A stretch of 16,506 nucleotides of DNA from NCBI GenBank assembly GCA_947631305.1, contig CANRKV010000017.1, positions 1-16,506 of the forward strand. The letters are read 5' to 3'. Shown one piece after another: positions 6,398 to 13,951 of this stretch. The notes below the pieces were generated by a model. The model had not been told where the DNA came from. It worked only from the letters and a program-made list of their open reading frames with translations, and searched no databases. The position numbers were made by a program, and so were the translations under genes. Every line of letters starts with the position of its first letter. The first letter of the stretch is position 1. The DNA comes from an uncultured Jeotgalicoccus sp. GTDB lineage: Bacteria > Bacillota > Bacilli > Staphylococcales > Salinicoccaceae.

Positions 6398-7510
6398 ATG
6401 GATAGCATGTATGTCCATATCCCATTTTGCAATCGCATCTGCACTTATTGCGATTTCAATAAAGTACTGATTAAAAATCAGCCGGTGGACGATTATATCA
6501 GTGCACTCATAAACGAATTAAAAACTTACGGTAAAAAGTCGCTTAAAACAATCTATGTCGGCGGGGGTACACCGACGGCGCTGACTGTCAGCCAGCTCGA
6601 CAGGCTGTTAAAATTTATGACAGAGCACTTTACTGTTACCGATGAATTTACGTTTGAAGCAAATCCGGATGAACTGACGACTGATAAACTCGATGTACTG
6701 AACAATTACGGAGTGAACCGTATCAGTCTCGGCGTGCAGACGTTTAATAATGATTTGTTAAAAGTTCTCGGCCGTACACATAACTTTGATGATATTTTTA
6801 AAAGTGTTAACCATCTTGAAAAAATTGGCCTCACGAATTACTCGCTTGATCTGATGTACAATCTTCCAGGTGAAACATTTGAAGATATCGATATGAGCTT
6901 AAAGTACGTCGGTGAACTGAAACCGAAACATATTTCATGGTACTCACTGATTATTGAGCCGCATACTGTATTTTATAATAAAATTAACCAAGGCAAGATG
7001 ACTGTTGCAGGCGGTCTTGAAGAAGGCGAGAAGTATGATAAAGTCATCGCTGGTCTGGATGCCCTCGGCTATCCGCAATATGAGATATCGAACTTTGCAC
7101 AGCCGGAATATGAATCGATGCACAACAAAACATATTGGCTGAATGAACCGTATATCGGTGCAGGTGCCGGCAGCCACGGCTACACCGGAGACGAAAGATA
7201 TTACAATATCAAACCTGTTAATCATTATATTAATAATATGAACGAGCACGGTTCAGTCGTAAAAGAAAAACTGCTGCTGACTCAAAACGATAAGTTCGAA
7301 GAAGAAATGTTTTTAGGACTGCGTATAAATAAAGGTGTCAGTGAAGCACGCTTTACAGAAAAATACGGCGTGCCGGTCGATGCTGTTTACGGTAATGTAC
7401 TTAAGAGTCTGACAGAGAAAAAACTGCTTACCAGAAAGAACGGTTATATATCTTTAACTGAAGCCGGGCGCATGATAGGCAACGATGTTTTCGTCGAATT
7501 TTTACTGTAG
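6398..7510 (+). CDS. hemW: HemW, radical SAM haem chaperone
   Basis: A 370-residue radical SAM protein of the HemW (formerly HemN-like) family, which binds haem and delivers it to acceptor proteins. The iron-sulfur motif is C11-x3-C15-x2-C18 followed by D-F20. The Phe in place of the fourth Cys of true HemN oxidases indicates HemW rather than coproporphyrinogen oxidase. Other landmarks are HIPFC (7-11), GGGTPT (55-60), FEANPDEL (86-93), RISLGVQTF (108-116) and LMYNLPGET (152-160), with a winged-helix-like C-terminal part. The ATG has AGGAGG at 6386-6391 with a 6-base gap; the next ATG, at 6407, is less well placed. It follows lepA as in B. subtilis and S. aureus. No clear terminator separates it from the hrcA promoter. 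Confidence 0.94.
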   Translation: MDSMYVHIPFCNRICTYCDFNKVLIKNQPVDDYISALINELKTYGKKSLKTIYVGGGTPTALTVSQLDRLLKFMTEHFTVTDEFTFEANPDELTTDKLDVLNNYGVNRISLGVQTFNNDLLKVLGRTHNFDDIFKSVNHLEKIGLTNYSLDLMYNLPGETFEDIDMSLKYVGELKPKHISWYSLIIEPHTVFYNKINQGKMTVAGGLEEGEKYDKVIAGLDALGYPQYEISNFAQPEYESMHNKTYWLNEPYIGAGAGSHGYTGDERYYNIKPVNHYINNMNEHGSVVKEKLLLTQNDKFEEEMFLGLRINKGVSEARFTEKYGVPVDAVYGNVLKSLTEKKLLTRKNGYISLTEAGRMIGNDVFVEFLL

Positions 7511-7532
7511 AAAATTAAAACAGGGTTAATTG

Positions 7533-7561
7533 TTGACATTCTTTGACCTATTTGATAAATT
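7533..7561 (+). promoter_or_regulatory. Heat-shock operon promoter (sigma-A type)
   Basis: -35 TTGACA (7533-7538, consensus), a 17-base spacer, then TAAATT (7556-7561) as -10, matching four of six bases. The CIRCE operator starts 5 bases downstream and covers the expected start point. The -35 and the link to CIRCE are solid; the exact -10 is less certain. Confidence 0.72.
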
Positions 7562-7565
7562 GTTA

Positions 7566-7592
7566 TTAGCACTTAAGAGAGAAGAGTGCTAA
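7566..7592 (+). promoter_or_regulatory. CIRCE operator (HrcA binding site)
   Basis: TTAGCACTT (7566-7574), a 9-base spacer, and GAGTGCTAA (7584-7592). This matches the CIRCE consensus of a nine-base inverted repeat with a nine-base spacer, with one change: the last base of the left arm is T instead of C, so one base pair of the stem becomes a T-G mismatch. HrcA bound here should block initiation in the absence of heat stress, with GroEL aiding HrcA folding (known from B. subtilis). The element also lies in the leader RNA, 1 base before the hrcA ribosome-binding site. Confidence 0.95.
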
Positions 7593-7604
7593 CGAGGTGA
7601 TTCT

Positions 7605-8573
7605 TTGCTAACAGAAAGGCAGGAAATCATACTTACATTTATCGTAGATGATTTCTTAAATGTAATGACACCCATAAGTTCAAAACATTTATTGGAAAAA
7701 TATAATTTCGATGTGTCGAGCGCTACAATCAGAAATGAGATGGCAGTGCTTGAAAAAGAAGGCTTTTTAATTAAAACGCATACGTCATCCGGACGGGTGC
7801 CGTCGAGAAAGGCTCTGAAATTCTACATCGAAGAACTTAAACTGAACATTGAACAATCACCCGCAAAATCTTTTGAACTTTACTCGGGCACGGATAATTT
7901 AGAAAATTTAACTGATGAACTTGCACTGACAATCAGCGGCCAGACGAGGTATTTAACTCAGGTCTCGCTTCAGGCGAATAATGAAACTGTTAAAGGTCTC
8001 TATATTACGCCCCTGACAGACACTGCAAGTATTGCAATCATCGTTTTAAACAGCGGCACAGTCAGGCAGATGCCTGTTAAAACGAGCCGTGAAGTGACGA
8101 TTGATGATTTTCAGAAGTTAAGCAACATTTTTAATGAATTGCTGCTCGATAAAAATCTCGGTGACACCCGTGTTATTTTAAAGAACAATGCGCACGTACC
8201 GCCGGGAATAAGAGATCTGTATGATCAGGTGACTGCACAAATTACTGCATCTGTTGACGTACAGAAACGGACGATTGGTCATGCAGGGTTTAATTATTTA
8301 CTGCAGGACATGAGAACCGAAGTGGACACGCTCGAACACTTATATGGTGATATCGAATCCGAAGCACTGTATAACTCAGTCGAACAGCTGACATCAAATG
8401 ATGTGAGTATTTACTTCGGTGATGAACTGGATGAAAGTTATAAATCACTTTCAGTCATTACAACGAATTTTGACCACGCTGGACTGAGTGGTAATTTAAT
8501 TGTTGTCGGTCCGGAATTAATGGGCTACAAACAGGTTATTAAATTACTTCACTCATTTAAAAAAGGAGTGTAG
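7605..8573 (+). CDS. hrcA: HrcA, heat-inducible transcription repressor
   Basis: A 322-residue repressor of class I heat-shock genes. The N-terminal winged helix-turn-helix includes LTERQEIIL at the start, VSSATIRNEMAVLEKEG (37-53) as recognition region, and THTSSGRVPS (58-67) as wing, all typical of HrcA. The GAF-like dimerisation part follows, ending with a conserved IVVGPELMGYKQVI segment. The gene starts with TTG at 7605, supported by GAGGTGA (7594-7600) and by the family start M-L/I-T-x-R-Q. It is the first gene of its operon and directly follows the CIRCE site, so it is autoregulated. grpE begins 3 bases after its stop. Confidence 0.95.
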   Translation: MLTERQEIILTFIVDDFLNVMTPISSKHLLEKYNFDVSSATIRNEMAVLEKEGFLIKTHTSSGRVPSRKALKFYIEELKLNIEQSPAKSFELYSGTDNLENLTDELALTISGQTRYLTQVSLQANNETVKGLYITPLTDTASIAIIVLNSGTVRQMPVKTSREVTIDDFQKLSNIFNELLLDKNLGDTRVILKNNAHVPPGIRDLYDQVTAQITASVDVQKRTIGHAGFNYLLQDMRTEVDTLEHLYGDIESEALYNSVEQLTSNDVSIYFGDELDESYKSLSVITTNFDHAGLSGNLIVVGPELMGYKQVIKLLHSFKKGV

Positions 8574-8576
8574 GCA

Positions 8577-9158
8577 TTGACTAACGAAGAAGAAAAAGAA
8601 ACAAAGCCAGTTGACGAAACTTCTGAAACAGTAACTACTGCTGAAGAAACACCGGAGCAGGAAGAAACTGCTGAAGAGGAAACAACTGAAGAGAACGATG
8701 AAGTTTCACAGGAAGACGAACTTCTTTCCATGAAAGAACAAGTTGAAGCAAGCGAAAATAAGTATTTGAAACTCTATGCTGAGTTTGAAAACTTTAAACG
8801 CCGCAACCGCCAGGAAGCTGAACTGAACAGTAAGTATAAGGATCAGAAGTTTGCTGAAAACTTACTGCCGGTAATTGATAACCTGGAACGCGCGCTTGCT
8901 ATCGAAGGTACAGACGAAAGTTTCATCGCTTTGAACAAAGGTGTTGAAATGGTGTACAAAAATCTTGTTGAAACATTGGAAAAACATGACATTAAAGCGA
9001 TTGACGCCCTTGATCAGCCATTCGATCCAAACTTCCATCAGGCAGTAATGACCGAAGCATCTGACAAAGAGAGTGACATCGTGATTGAAGAATTCCAAAA
9101 AGGTTATATATTAAAAGACCGTGTCATCAGACCGACAATGGTTAAAGTAAGCGAATAA
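8577..9158 (+). CDS. grpE: GrpE, nucleotide exchange factor for DnaK
   Basis: A 193-residue protein that releases ADP from DnaK and so resets the chaperone cycle. Residues 1-48 form an acidic, low-complexity tail with 22 Glu or Asp residues. A long helix follows (about 50-95, containing LYAEFENFKRRN). The C-terminal beta domain contains the GrpE signature FDPNFHQAV (149-157) through GYILKDRVIRPTMVKVSE (176-193). The start codon is TTG at 8577 with AAGGAG at 8563-8568, and the gap to hrcA is only 3 bases. The gene lies between hrcA and dnaK as in other Firmicutes. Confidence 0.95.
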   Translation: MTNEEEKETKPVDETSETVTTAEETPEQEETAEEETTEENDEVSQEDELLSMKEQVEASENKYLKLYAEFENFKRRNRQEAELNSKYKDQKFAENLLPVIDNLERALAIEGTDESFIALNKGVEMVYKNLVETLEKHDIKAIDALDQPFDPNFHQAVMTEASDKESDIVIEEFQKGYILKDRVIRPTMVKVSE

Positions 9159-9186
9159 TATTTAAATTAATTGGAGGAATATATAA

Positions 9187-11034
9187 ATGAGTAAAGTAAT
9201 CGGTATAGACTTAGGAACAACTAACTCAGTAGTATCAATTTTAGAAGGCGGAGAGCCAAAAGTAATTCAAAATGCTGAAGGTAACCGTACGACACCTTCT
9301 GTAGTATCATTCAAAAACGGTGAACGCCAGGTTGGTGAAGTCGCTAAACGTCAGGCAATCACTAACCCGAACACTATTATGTCAGTTAAAAGACATATGG
9401 GTACGGACCACGTTGAAAAAGTAGAAGATAAAGAATATACACCGCAGGAAATTTCAGCAATGATTTTACAAAACCTAAAAGAAACTGCTGAAAGCTATTT
9501 AGGTGAAAAAGTAACTAAAGCTGTCGTTACAGTACCTGCATATTTCAATGACTCTGAACGTCAGGCAACAAAAGATGCTGGACGTATTGCAGGACTTGAA
9601 GTTGAGCGTATTATTAACGAGCCGACTGCAGCAGCACTTGCATACGGTTTAGACAAACAGGACAAAGAAGAAAACATTTTAGTATTTGACCTTGGCGGCG
9701 GTACGTTTGACGTATCTATTTTAGAACTTGGCGACGGCGTATTCGACGTTCTTGCAACTGCAGGGGACAACCGTCTCGGCGGTGACGACTTTGACGATCT
9801 GGTTATCGATTTCCTTGTCGACACATTCAAGCAGGAAAACGGCATCGACTTATCTAAAGACAAAATGGCTATGCAGCGTTTGAAAGATGCAGCTGAGAAA
9901 GCTAAGAAAGACTTATCAGGCGTATCTTCAACACAAATTTCATTACCATTCATCTCTGCCGGTGAAGCGGGACCGTTACACCTTGAAACAACACTGTCAC
10001 GTGCGAAGTTCGAAGAACTTACACATTCACTTGTTGAAAGAACAATGGGACCTGTCCGTCAGGCAATTAAAGATGCTGGTGTAAATAAATCAGAAATCGA
10101 CGAAATTATTTTAGTCGGCGGTTCAACTCGTATTCCTGCAGTTCAGGATGCAATTACGAAAGAACTCGGCAAAGAGCCTAACCGCAGCGTAAACCCTGAC
10201 GAAGTTGTAGCAATGGGTGCAGCAGTACAGGGCGGAGTGCTTACAGGAGACGTTCAGGACGTAGTATTACTTGACGTTACACCATTATCATTAGGTATCG
10301 AAACGATGGGGAACGTATCTACAGTTCTTATCGAAAGAAACACAACGATTCCTACAAGCAAATCACAAGTATTCTCTACAGCAGCTGACAGCCAGCCTGC
10401 AGTAGACATTCATGTTGTACAAGGTGAAAGACCAATGGCAAGCGACAACAAAACTTTAGGGCGCTTCCAGTTAACAGATCTTCCACCGGCACCAAAAGGT
10501 GTACCGCAAATCGAAGTTACTTTTGACATCGACAAAAACGGTATTGTAAACGTTACTGCTACCGATAAAGGTACAGGCAAAGAACAGAAGATTACTATTG
10601 AATCAAGTTCTAACCTGACTGACGATGATATCGACAGAATGGTACAGGAAGCTGAAGAAAATGCTGATGCAGATAAAGCGAAAAAAGAAGAAGCTGAGCT
10701 CCGCAACGAAGCTGACCAGTTAATCTTCTCAAGCGATAAAGCTGTAGAAGACCTTGGCGATAAAGTCGAAGCTGAAGAAAAAGAACAAATCGAAAGTGCT
10801 AAAGAAGAACTTAAAACAGCGCTCGAAGGCACTGACTTAGAAGAAATTAAAACGAAAAAAGAAGCGCTTGAACAGGCAGTTCAAGGAGTTACAACTAAAC
10901 TCTACGAACAAATGGCTCAGGAGCAGCAAGAAGGCGCAGCTGACGCTGGTGCAGAAGCAGGAAATGCTGATGACGATGTAGTCGATGCGGAATATAAAGA
11001 AGTAGACGAAGACAAAGACGAAGATAAAAAATAA
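9187..11034 (+). CDS. dnaK: DnaK (Hsp70) chaperone
   Basis: A 615-residue Hsp70. The ATPase domain shows GIDLGTTNS (6-14), the block around VPAYFNDSERQATKDAG (116-132), INEPTAAALAYG (143-154), FDLGGGTFDVS (167-177) and ILVGGSTRIP (308-317). The linker is DVVLLDVTPLSLG (358-370), followed by the substrate-binding domain and lid. The tail ends with the conserved DVVDAEYKEVDED. As in other Gram-positives, the insertion seen in the E. coli ATPase domain appears to be missing. The ATG has GGAGG at 9173-9177. Many codons follow the pattern of highly expressed genes. A strong terminator follows, which separates it from dnaJ. Confidence 0.98.
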   Translation: MSKVIGIDLGTTNSVVSILEGGEPKVIQNAEGNRTTPSVVSFKNGERQVGEVAKRQAITNPNTIMSVKRHMGTDHVEKVEDKEYTPQEISAMILQNLKETAESYLGEKVTKAVVTVPAYFNDSERQATKDAGRIAGLEVERIINEPTAAALAYGLDKQDKEENILVFDLGGGTFDVSILELGDGVFDVLATAGDNRLGGDDFDDLVIDFLVDTFKQENGIDLSKDKMAMQRLKDAAEKAKKDLSGVSSTQISLPFISAGEAGPLHLETTLSRAKFEELTHSLVERTMGPVRQAIKDAGVNKSEIDEIILVGGSTRIPAVQDAITKELGKEPNRSVNPDEVVAMGAAVQGGVLTGDVQDVVLLDVTPLSLGIETMGNVSTVLIERNTTIPTSKSQVFSTAADSQPAVDIHVVQGERPMASDNKTLGRFQLTDLPPAPKGVPQIEVTFDIDKNGIVNVTATDKGTGKEQKITIESSSNLTDDDIDRMVQEAEENADADKAKKEEAELRNEADQLIFSSDKAVEDLGDKVEAEEKEQIESAKEELKTALEGTDLEEIKTKKEALEQAVQGVTTKLYEQMAQEQQEGAADAGAEAGNADDDVVDAEYKEVDEDKDEDKK

Positions 11035-11047
11035 AATCTTCAACACC

Positions 11048-11084
11048 AAAGTCAAAGCCAAACGCATTGGCTTTGACTTTTTTT
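11048..11084 (+). terminator. Strong intrinsic terminator after dnaK
   Basis: A 14-bp perfect stem (AAAGTCAAAGCCAA, 11048-11061, with its complement at 11067-11080), loop ACGCA, and a run of seven T at 11078-11084. It begins 14 bases after the dnaK stop. It should end or reduce the hrcA-grpE-dnaK transcript before dnaJ. Confidence 0.92.
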
Positions 11085-11095
11085 AATGGTATTAT
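11067..11095 (+). promoter_or_regulatory. Possible promoter for dnaJ
   Basis: TTGGCT (11067-11072), a 17-base spacer, and TATTAT (11090-11095). The -35 matches four of six bases and lies inside the right arm of the dnaK terminator. The predicted start near 11102 would leave about 20 bases of leader. Without such a promoter, dnaJ expression would depend on terminator read-through. Confidence 0.4.
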
Positions 11096-11109
11096 ATTGA
11101 CTGAATGCT

Positions 11110-11116
11110 GGAGGGG
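11110..11116 (+). promoter_or_regulatory. Ribosome-binding site that fixes the dnaJ start
   Basis: GGAGGGG lies 6 bases before GTG at 11123. It lies downstream of the alternative ATG at 11105, which has no such site, so the GTG is the better start. Confidence 0.8.
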
Positions 11117-11122
11117 AAAATT

Positions 11123-12244
11123 GTGGCTAAAAGAGATTTTTATGAAATACTCGGTTTAGATAAAAATGCAACACAAGAAGAAATAAAGAAAGCATACCGC
11201 AAATTATCGAAAAAATATCATCCCGATATGAAAGACGGATCCGATGAGAAATTTAAAGAAGTTGCTGAAGCATATGAAGTGCTCTCAGACGATAATAAAC
11301 GTGCTCAGTACGACCGGTTCGGCCATGAGGGCATGAACTCCCAGGGCGGCTTTGGCGGCGGTGGATTCTCAGGCGGCGGCGGATTTGGCGGATTTGAAGA
11401 TATCTTCAGTTCGTTTTTCGGCGGCGGCGGTCAAAGAGATCCGAATGCACCTAAAAAAGGTGACGATCTGCAGTATACGATGACGGTTACTTTCGAAGAA
11501 GCTGTCTTTGGTGCGACTAAAACTGTAACGATTAAAAAAGATGTACTGTGTGATGTTTGTGACGGAGACGGCACAAAACCCGGCACATCAAAATCAACAT
11601 GTAAAACATGTTCGGGTGCAGGTAATGTAGCAGTAGAACAAAACACGCCATTCGGCCGTGTACAAACACAGCGCACATGTCCTACATGCGGCGGTACAGG
11701 CCAGGAAATCGAACATGCATGTGATAAGTGCAACGGTCACGGCACAGTTCAGAAAAATGTTGATATCGAAGTTAAAGTACCTGAAGGTATCGATAACGGC
11801 CAGCAGATTCGTTTATCAGGCGAGGGTGAACCTGGTGTGAACGGCGGACCGGCAGGGGATCTGTATATCGTCTTCAGAGTTAAGCAGGATGCTAAATTTA
11901 CACGCGACGGCGATGATATTCACTACGAACTTAAAATTTCATTTGCACAGGCAGCTCTCGGCGACGAATTGAAAGTACCGACAATCAATTCATCAGTTAT
12001 GCTGACAGTGCCTGCAGGAACTCAGTCCGGCAGACGCTTCAGACTGAAAGAAAAAGGTGTTAAAAACGTTCAGGGATTCGGCATCGGCGACCAGTATGTC
12101 ACTGTAACAGTTGTGACACCGACACGTCTGTCAGAACAGGAACGCGAAGTATTTAAACAGCTTGCAGACATTAACGGTGAAGTAATCAGCGAGCAGCAGG
12201 AAAATATTTTTGATAAAACAAAACGATTCTTTAAAGGTGAGTAA
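11123..12244 (+). CDS. dnaJ: DnaJ (Hsp40) co-chaperone
   Basis: A 373-residue type I Hsp40 that delivers substrates to DnaK and stimulates its ATPase. The J domain spans about residues 4-67 with HPD at 33-35. A Gly/Phe-rich linker occupies 75-103. Four zinc-finger repeats follow: CDVCDGDG (143-150), CKTCSGAG (160-167), CPTCGGTG (186-193) and CDKCNGHG (200-207). The C-terminal substrate-binding domains complete the protein. The start is GTG at 11123, giving the family N-terminus (M)AKRDFYEILGL and a good ribosome-binding site; the in-frame ATG at 11105 would add six unusual residues. It is followed after 3 bases by prmA, and the coding end of dnaJ contains the prmA ribosome-binding site. A terminator separates it from dnaK. 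Confidence 0.96.
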   Translation: MAKRDFYEILGLDKNATQEEIKKAYRKLSKKYHPDMKDGSDEKFKEVAEAYEVLSDDNKRAQYDRFGHEGMNSQGGFGGGGFSGGGGFGGFEDIFSSFFGGGGQRDPNAPKKGDDLQYTMTVTFEEAVFGATKTVTIKKDVLCDVCDGDGTKPGTSKSTCKTCSGAGNVAVEQNTPFGRVQTQRTCPTCGGTGQEIEHACDKCNGHGTVQKNVDIEVKVPEGIDNGQQIRLSGEGEPGVNGGPAGDLYIVFRVKQDAKFTRDGDDIHYELKISFAQAALGDELKVPTINSSVMLTVPAGTQSGRRFRLKEKGVKNVQGFGIGDQYVTVTVVTPTRLSEQEREVFKQLADINGEVISEQQENIFDKTKRFFKGE

Positions 12245-12247
12245 ACT

Positions 12248-13183
12248 ATGAAATGGCATGAAGTCAGTATCAGCACTAAAGAAGAGAACGAAGAACAGTT
12301 TTCGATATTCTTAAATACAATCGCAAAAGGTGTATCCATCGAGCATTCCGTGGATATTTTGAAATCCAAGACTGATAACTTTGAAGAAAAATTCCGTCTG
12401 GATCCGAAAGATTATCCGGACAGCGATATTCGAATATTAGTTTATTTTGATGAAACTTATAATATCGATGAGCAGATAAACAAAATCAGAGAATTTATCG
12501 AAGAAACACCTTTGGCTAATAAAGAAGAAATTGAAATAAAGACTGGCATAATAGATGAAATGGACTGGGAAAATGAATGGAAAAAATATTTCCATAATTT
12601 CAAAGTCGGCAGAAACTTCTTAATCGTTCCTTCATGGGAATATGCTGACGTCGAAATTGCCGACAGTGATAAAGTTATTAAAATCGACCCGGGTATGGCA
12701 TTCGGCACGGGTGACCATGCAACGACAAGCTTATGTCTGACCTTCCTGGAAGATGTTATAAAACCATCTGACAAAGTTATCGATGTAGGGACAGGCTCAG
12801 GTATTCTTGCGATAGGTGCTTATTTACTCGGGGCAAGAAACATAAAAGCGACTGATATCGATGAGCTGTCGCTGCAGGTTTCTAAAGAGAACTTTGCTTT
12901 AAACGATTGCGGGGAAGATATTACAGTAATGCCTGCAGACCTTTTAAAAGATGAAACAGAGAATTACGATGTTGTCGTCGCTAACATTCTCGCTCACATT
13001 ATAGATGATATGATCGATGATGCTTATAAACTGCTGAATGATAACGGACGCTTTATCGCGTCGGGAATTATCGTTGAGAAGCGCGATGAGATTATTACTC
13101 ATATGAAAGCGGCCGGTTTTTCAATTACGGATGTCCTTGAAGAAGATGGCTGGGTTGCAATATTAGCTCTGAAGGTGACATAA
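12248..13183 (+). CDS. prmA: PrmA, ribosomal protein L11 methyltransferase
   Basis: A 311-residue class I SAM-dependent methyltransferase that methylates ribosomal protein L11. The N-terminal substrate-recognition domain covers about 1-100, followed by DWENEWKKYF (106-115) and the catalytic domain. The family-specific IDPGMAFGTGDHATT (146-160) precedes SAM motif I, IDVGTGSGILAIG (178-190), and the VVANILAHI catalytic-loop motif (243-251). The length is nearly identical to the staphylococcal protein. The ribosome-binding site AGGTGAG (12235-12241) overlaps the dnaJ stop region, and the stop overlaps the rsmE start by one base (TAATG), so the three genes are coupled. Confidence 0.95.
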   Translation: MKWHEVSISTKEENEEQFSIFLNTIAKGVSIEHSVDILKSKTDNFEEKFRLDPKDYPDSDIRILVYFDETYNIDEQINKIREFIEETPLANKEEIEIKTGIIDEMDWENEWKKYFHNFKVGRNFLIVPSWEYADVEIADSDKVIKIDPGMAFGTGDHATTSLCLTFLEDVIKPSDKVIDVGTGSGILAIGAYLLGARNIKATDIDELSLQVSKENFALNDCGEDITVMPADLLKDETENYDVVVANILAHIIDDMIDDAYKLLNDNGRFIASGIIVEKRDEIITHMKAAGFSITDVLEEDGWVAILALKVT

Positions 13184-13899
13184 TGCAGCGTTATTTTATC
13201 GAAGAAACAGTATCGCTTAATGAGACTTTTGTCATGGACACAGAGCACATACATCACATTAAAAATGTGATGCGTGCAAAAGTTGATGATGAATTTAACG
13301 TTGTTGACAAGAGGGGCAGTGCTTATCTTGTCAAGCTGACTGAACTGGAGCCCGTGACCTATAAAGTTATAGAGAAAATAGAGAGTGAAGTTGAGCTCCC
13401 GGTAAATATTACTCTGTATTCGCCATTGTTAAAAGGCGACAAGATGGACGTTGTGATTCAGAAATCCACTGAGCTCGGTGCACATGAATTTGTGTTGTAT
13501 AAAGCCGAGCGCAGTGTCGTAAAACTGAATGCAAAAAAAGAAGACAGCAGGCTTACACGCTATGAAAAAATTGCCAGGGAAGCTGCAGAACAGAGCAGAC
13601 GTACTAAAATACCTGAGATTTCATTTGCAGAAACATTGAAATCAATTGATTTTGAAATATATGATGTCGTGTTATTTGCATATGAAGATAATAATCTCAC
13701 CGGCCGATCAATTAAAGATGTCCTCAGTCGTTCTGATGCACAGACGATTGCGGTTGTATTCGGACCTGAGGGCGGTTTTTCTGAAAACGAGGCTGAAATA
13801 TTTAAGTCATATGAAAATGTTGCGCTCGGACGCAGAATATTAAGAGCGGAAACAGCGCCGCTGTATGCACTTTCTGTAATTGGGAGCTACTATGAATAG
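13183..13899 (+). CDS. rsmE: RsmE, 16S rRNA m3U1498 methyltransferase
   Basis: A 238-residue SPOUT-class RNA methyltransferase that N3-methylates U1498 of 16S rRNA. An N-terminal PUA-like domain (1-70) contains HHIKNVMR (24-31). The knotted SPOUT domain contains KGDKMDVVIQKSTELG (84-99), EQSRR (136-140), the SAM-binding GPEGGFSENEAE (194-205) and the knot region LGRRILRAETAP (215-226). The ATG overlaps the prmA stop (TAATG), with AAGGTGA at 13172-13178 as ribosome-binding site. It follows prmA as in B. subtilis and S. aureus. What comes next differs: deoC, not mtaB. Confidence 0.95.
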   Translation: MQRYFIEETVSLNETFVMDTEHIHHIKNVMRAKVDDEFNVVDKRGSAYLVKLTELEPVTYKVIEKIESEVELPVNITLYSPLLKGDKMDVVIQKSTELGAHEFVLYKAERSVVKLNAKKEDSRLTRYEKIAREAAEQSRRTKIPEISFAETLKSIDFEIYDVVLFAYEDNNLTGRSIKDVLSRSDAQTIAVVFGPEGGFSENEAEIFKSYENVALGRRILRAETAPLYALSVIGSYYE

Positions 13900-13902
13900 A
13901 TT

Positions 13903-13931
13903 GTTTATGCTATTATTACAAGGAATATAAA
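13903..13931 (+). promoter_or_regulatory. Weak promoter candidates upstream of deoC
   Basis: The 52 bases between rsmE and deoC hold TGCTATTAT (13908-13916), an extended -10 look-alike without a good -35, and TATAAA (13926-13931), 19 bases after TTGTTT (13901-13906). Neither is convincing. No terminator is visible after rsmE, so deoC may be co-transcribed with it. Confidence 0.3.
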
Positions 13932-13951
13932 TTATTGGGAGTGTCATTTAA

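Noticed and set aside
8549..8731. Minus-strand open frame with a serine-rich product
   Set aside because: It is the antisense image of the Glu-rich codons of the GrpE tail, with no ribosome-binding site.
9561..9953. Minus-strand open frame of 130 codons inside dnaK
   Set aside because: It is antisense to a highly conserved gene; the Ser/Pro-rich product results from dnaK codon bias.
10410..10832. Minus-strand open frame of 140 codons inside the end of dnaK
   Set aside because: It is a low-complexity Ser/Leu product antisense to Glu/Lys/Ala codons, with no start signal.
11105..11122. ATG at 11105 as the dnaJ start
   Set aside because: The ribosome-binding site lies downstream of it, and the family N-terminus begins at the GTG at 11123.
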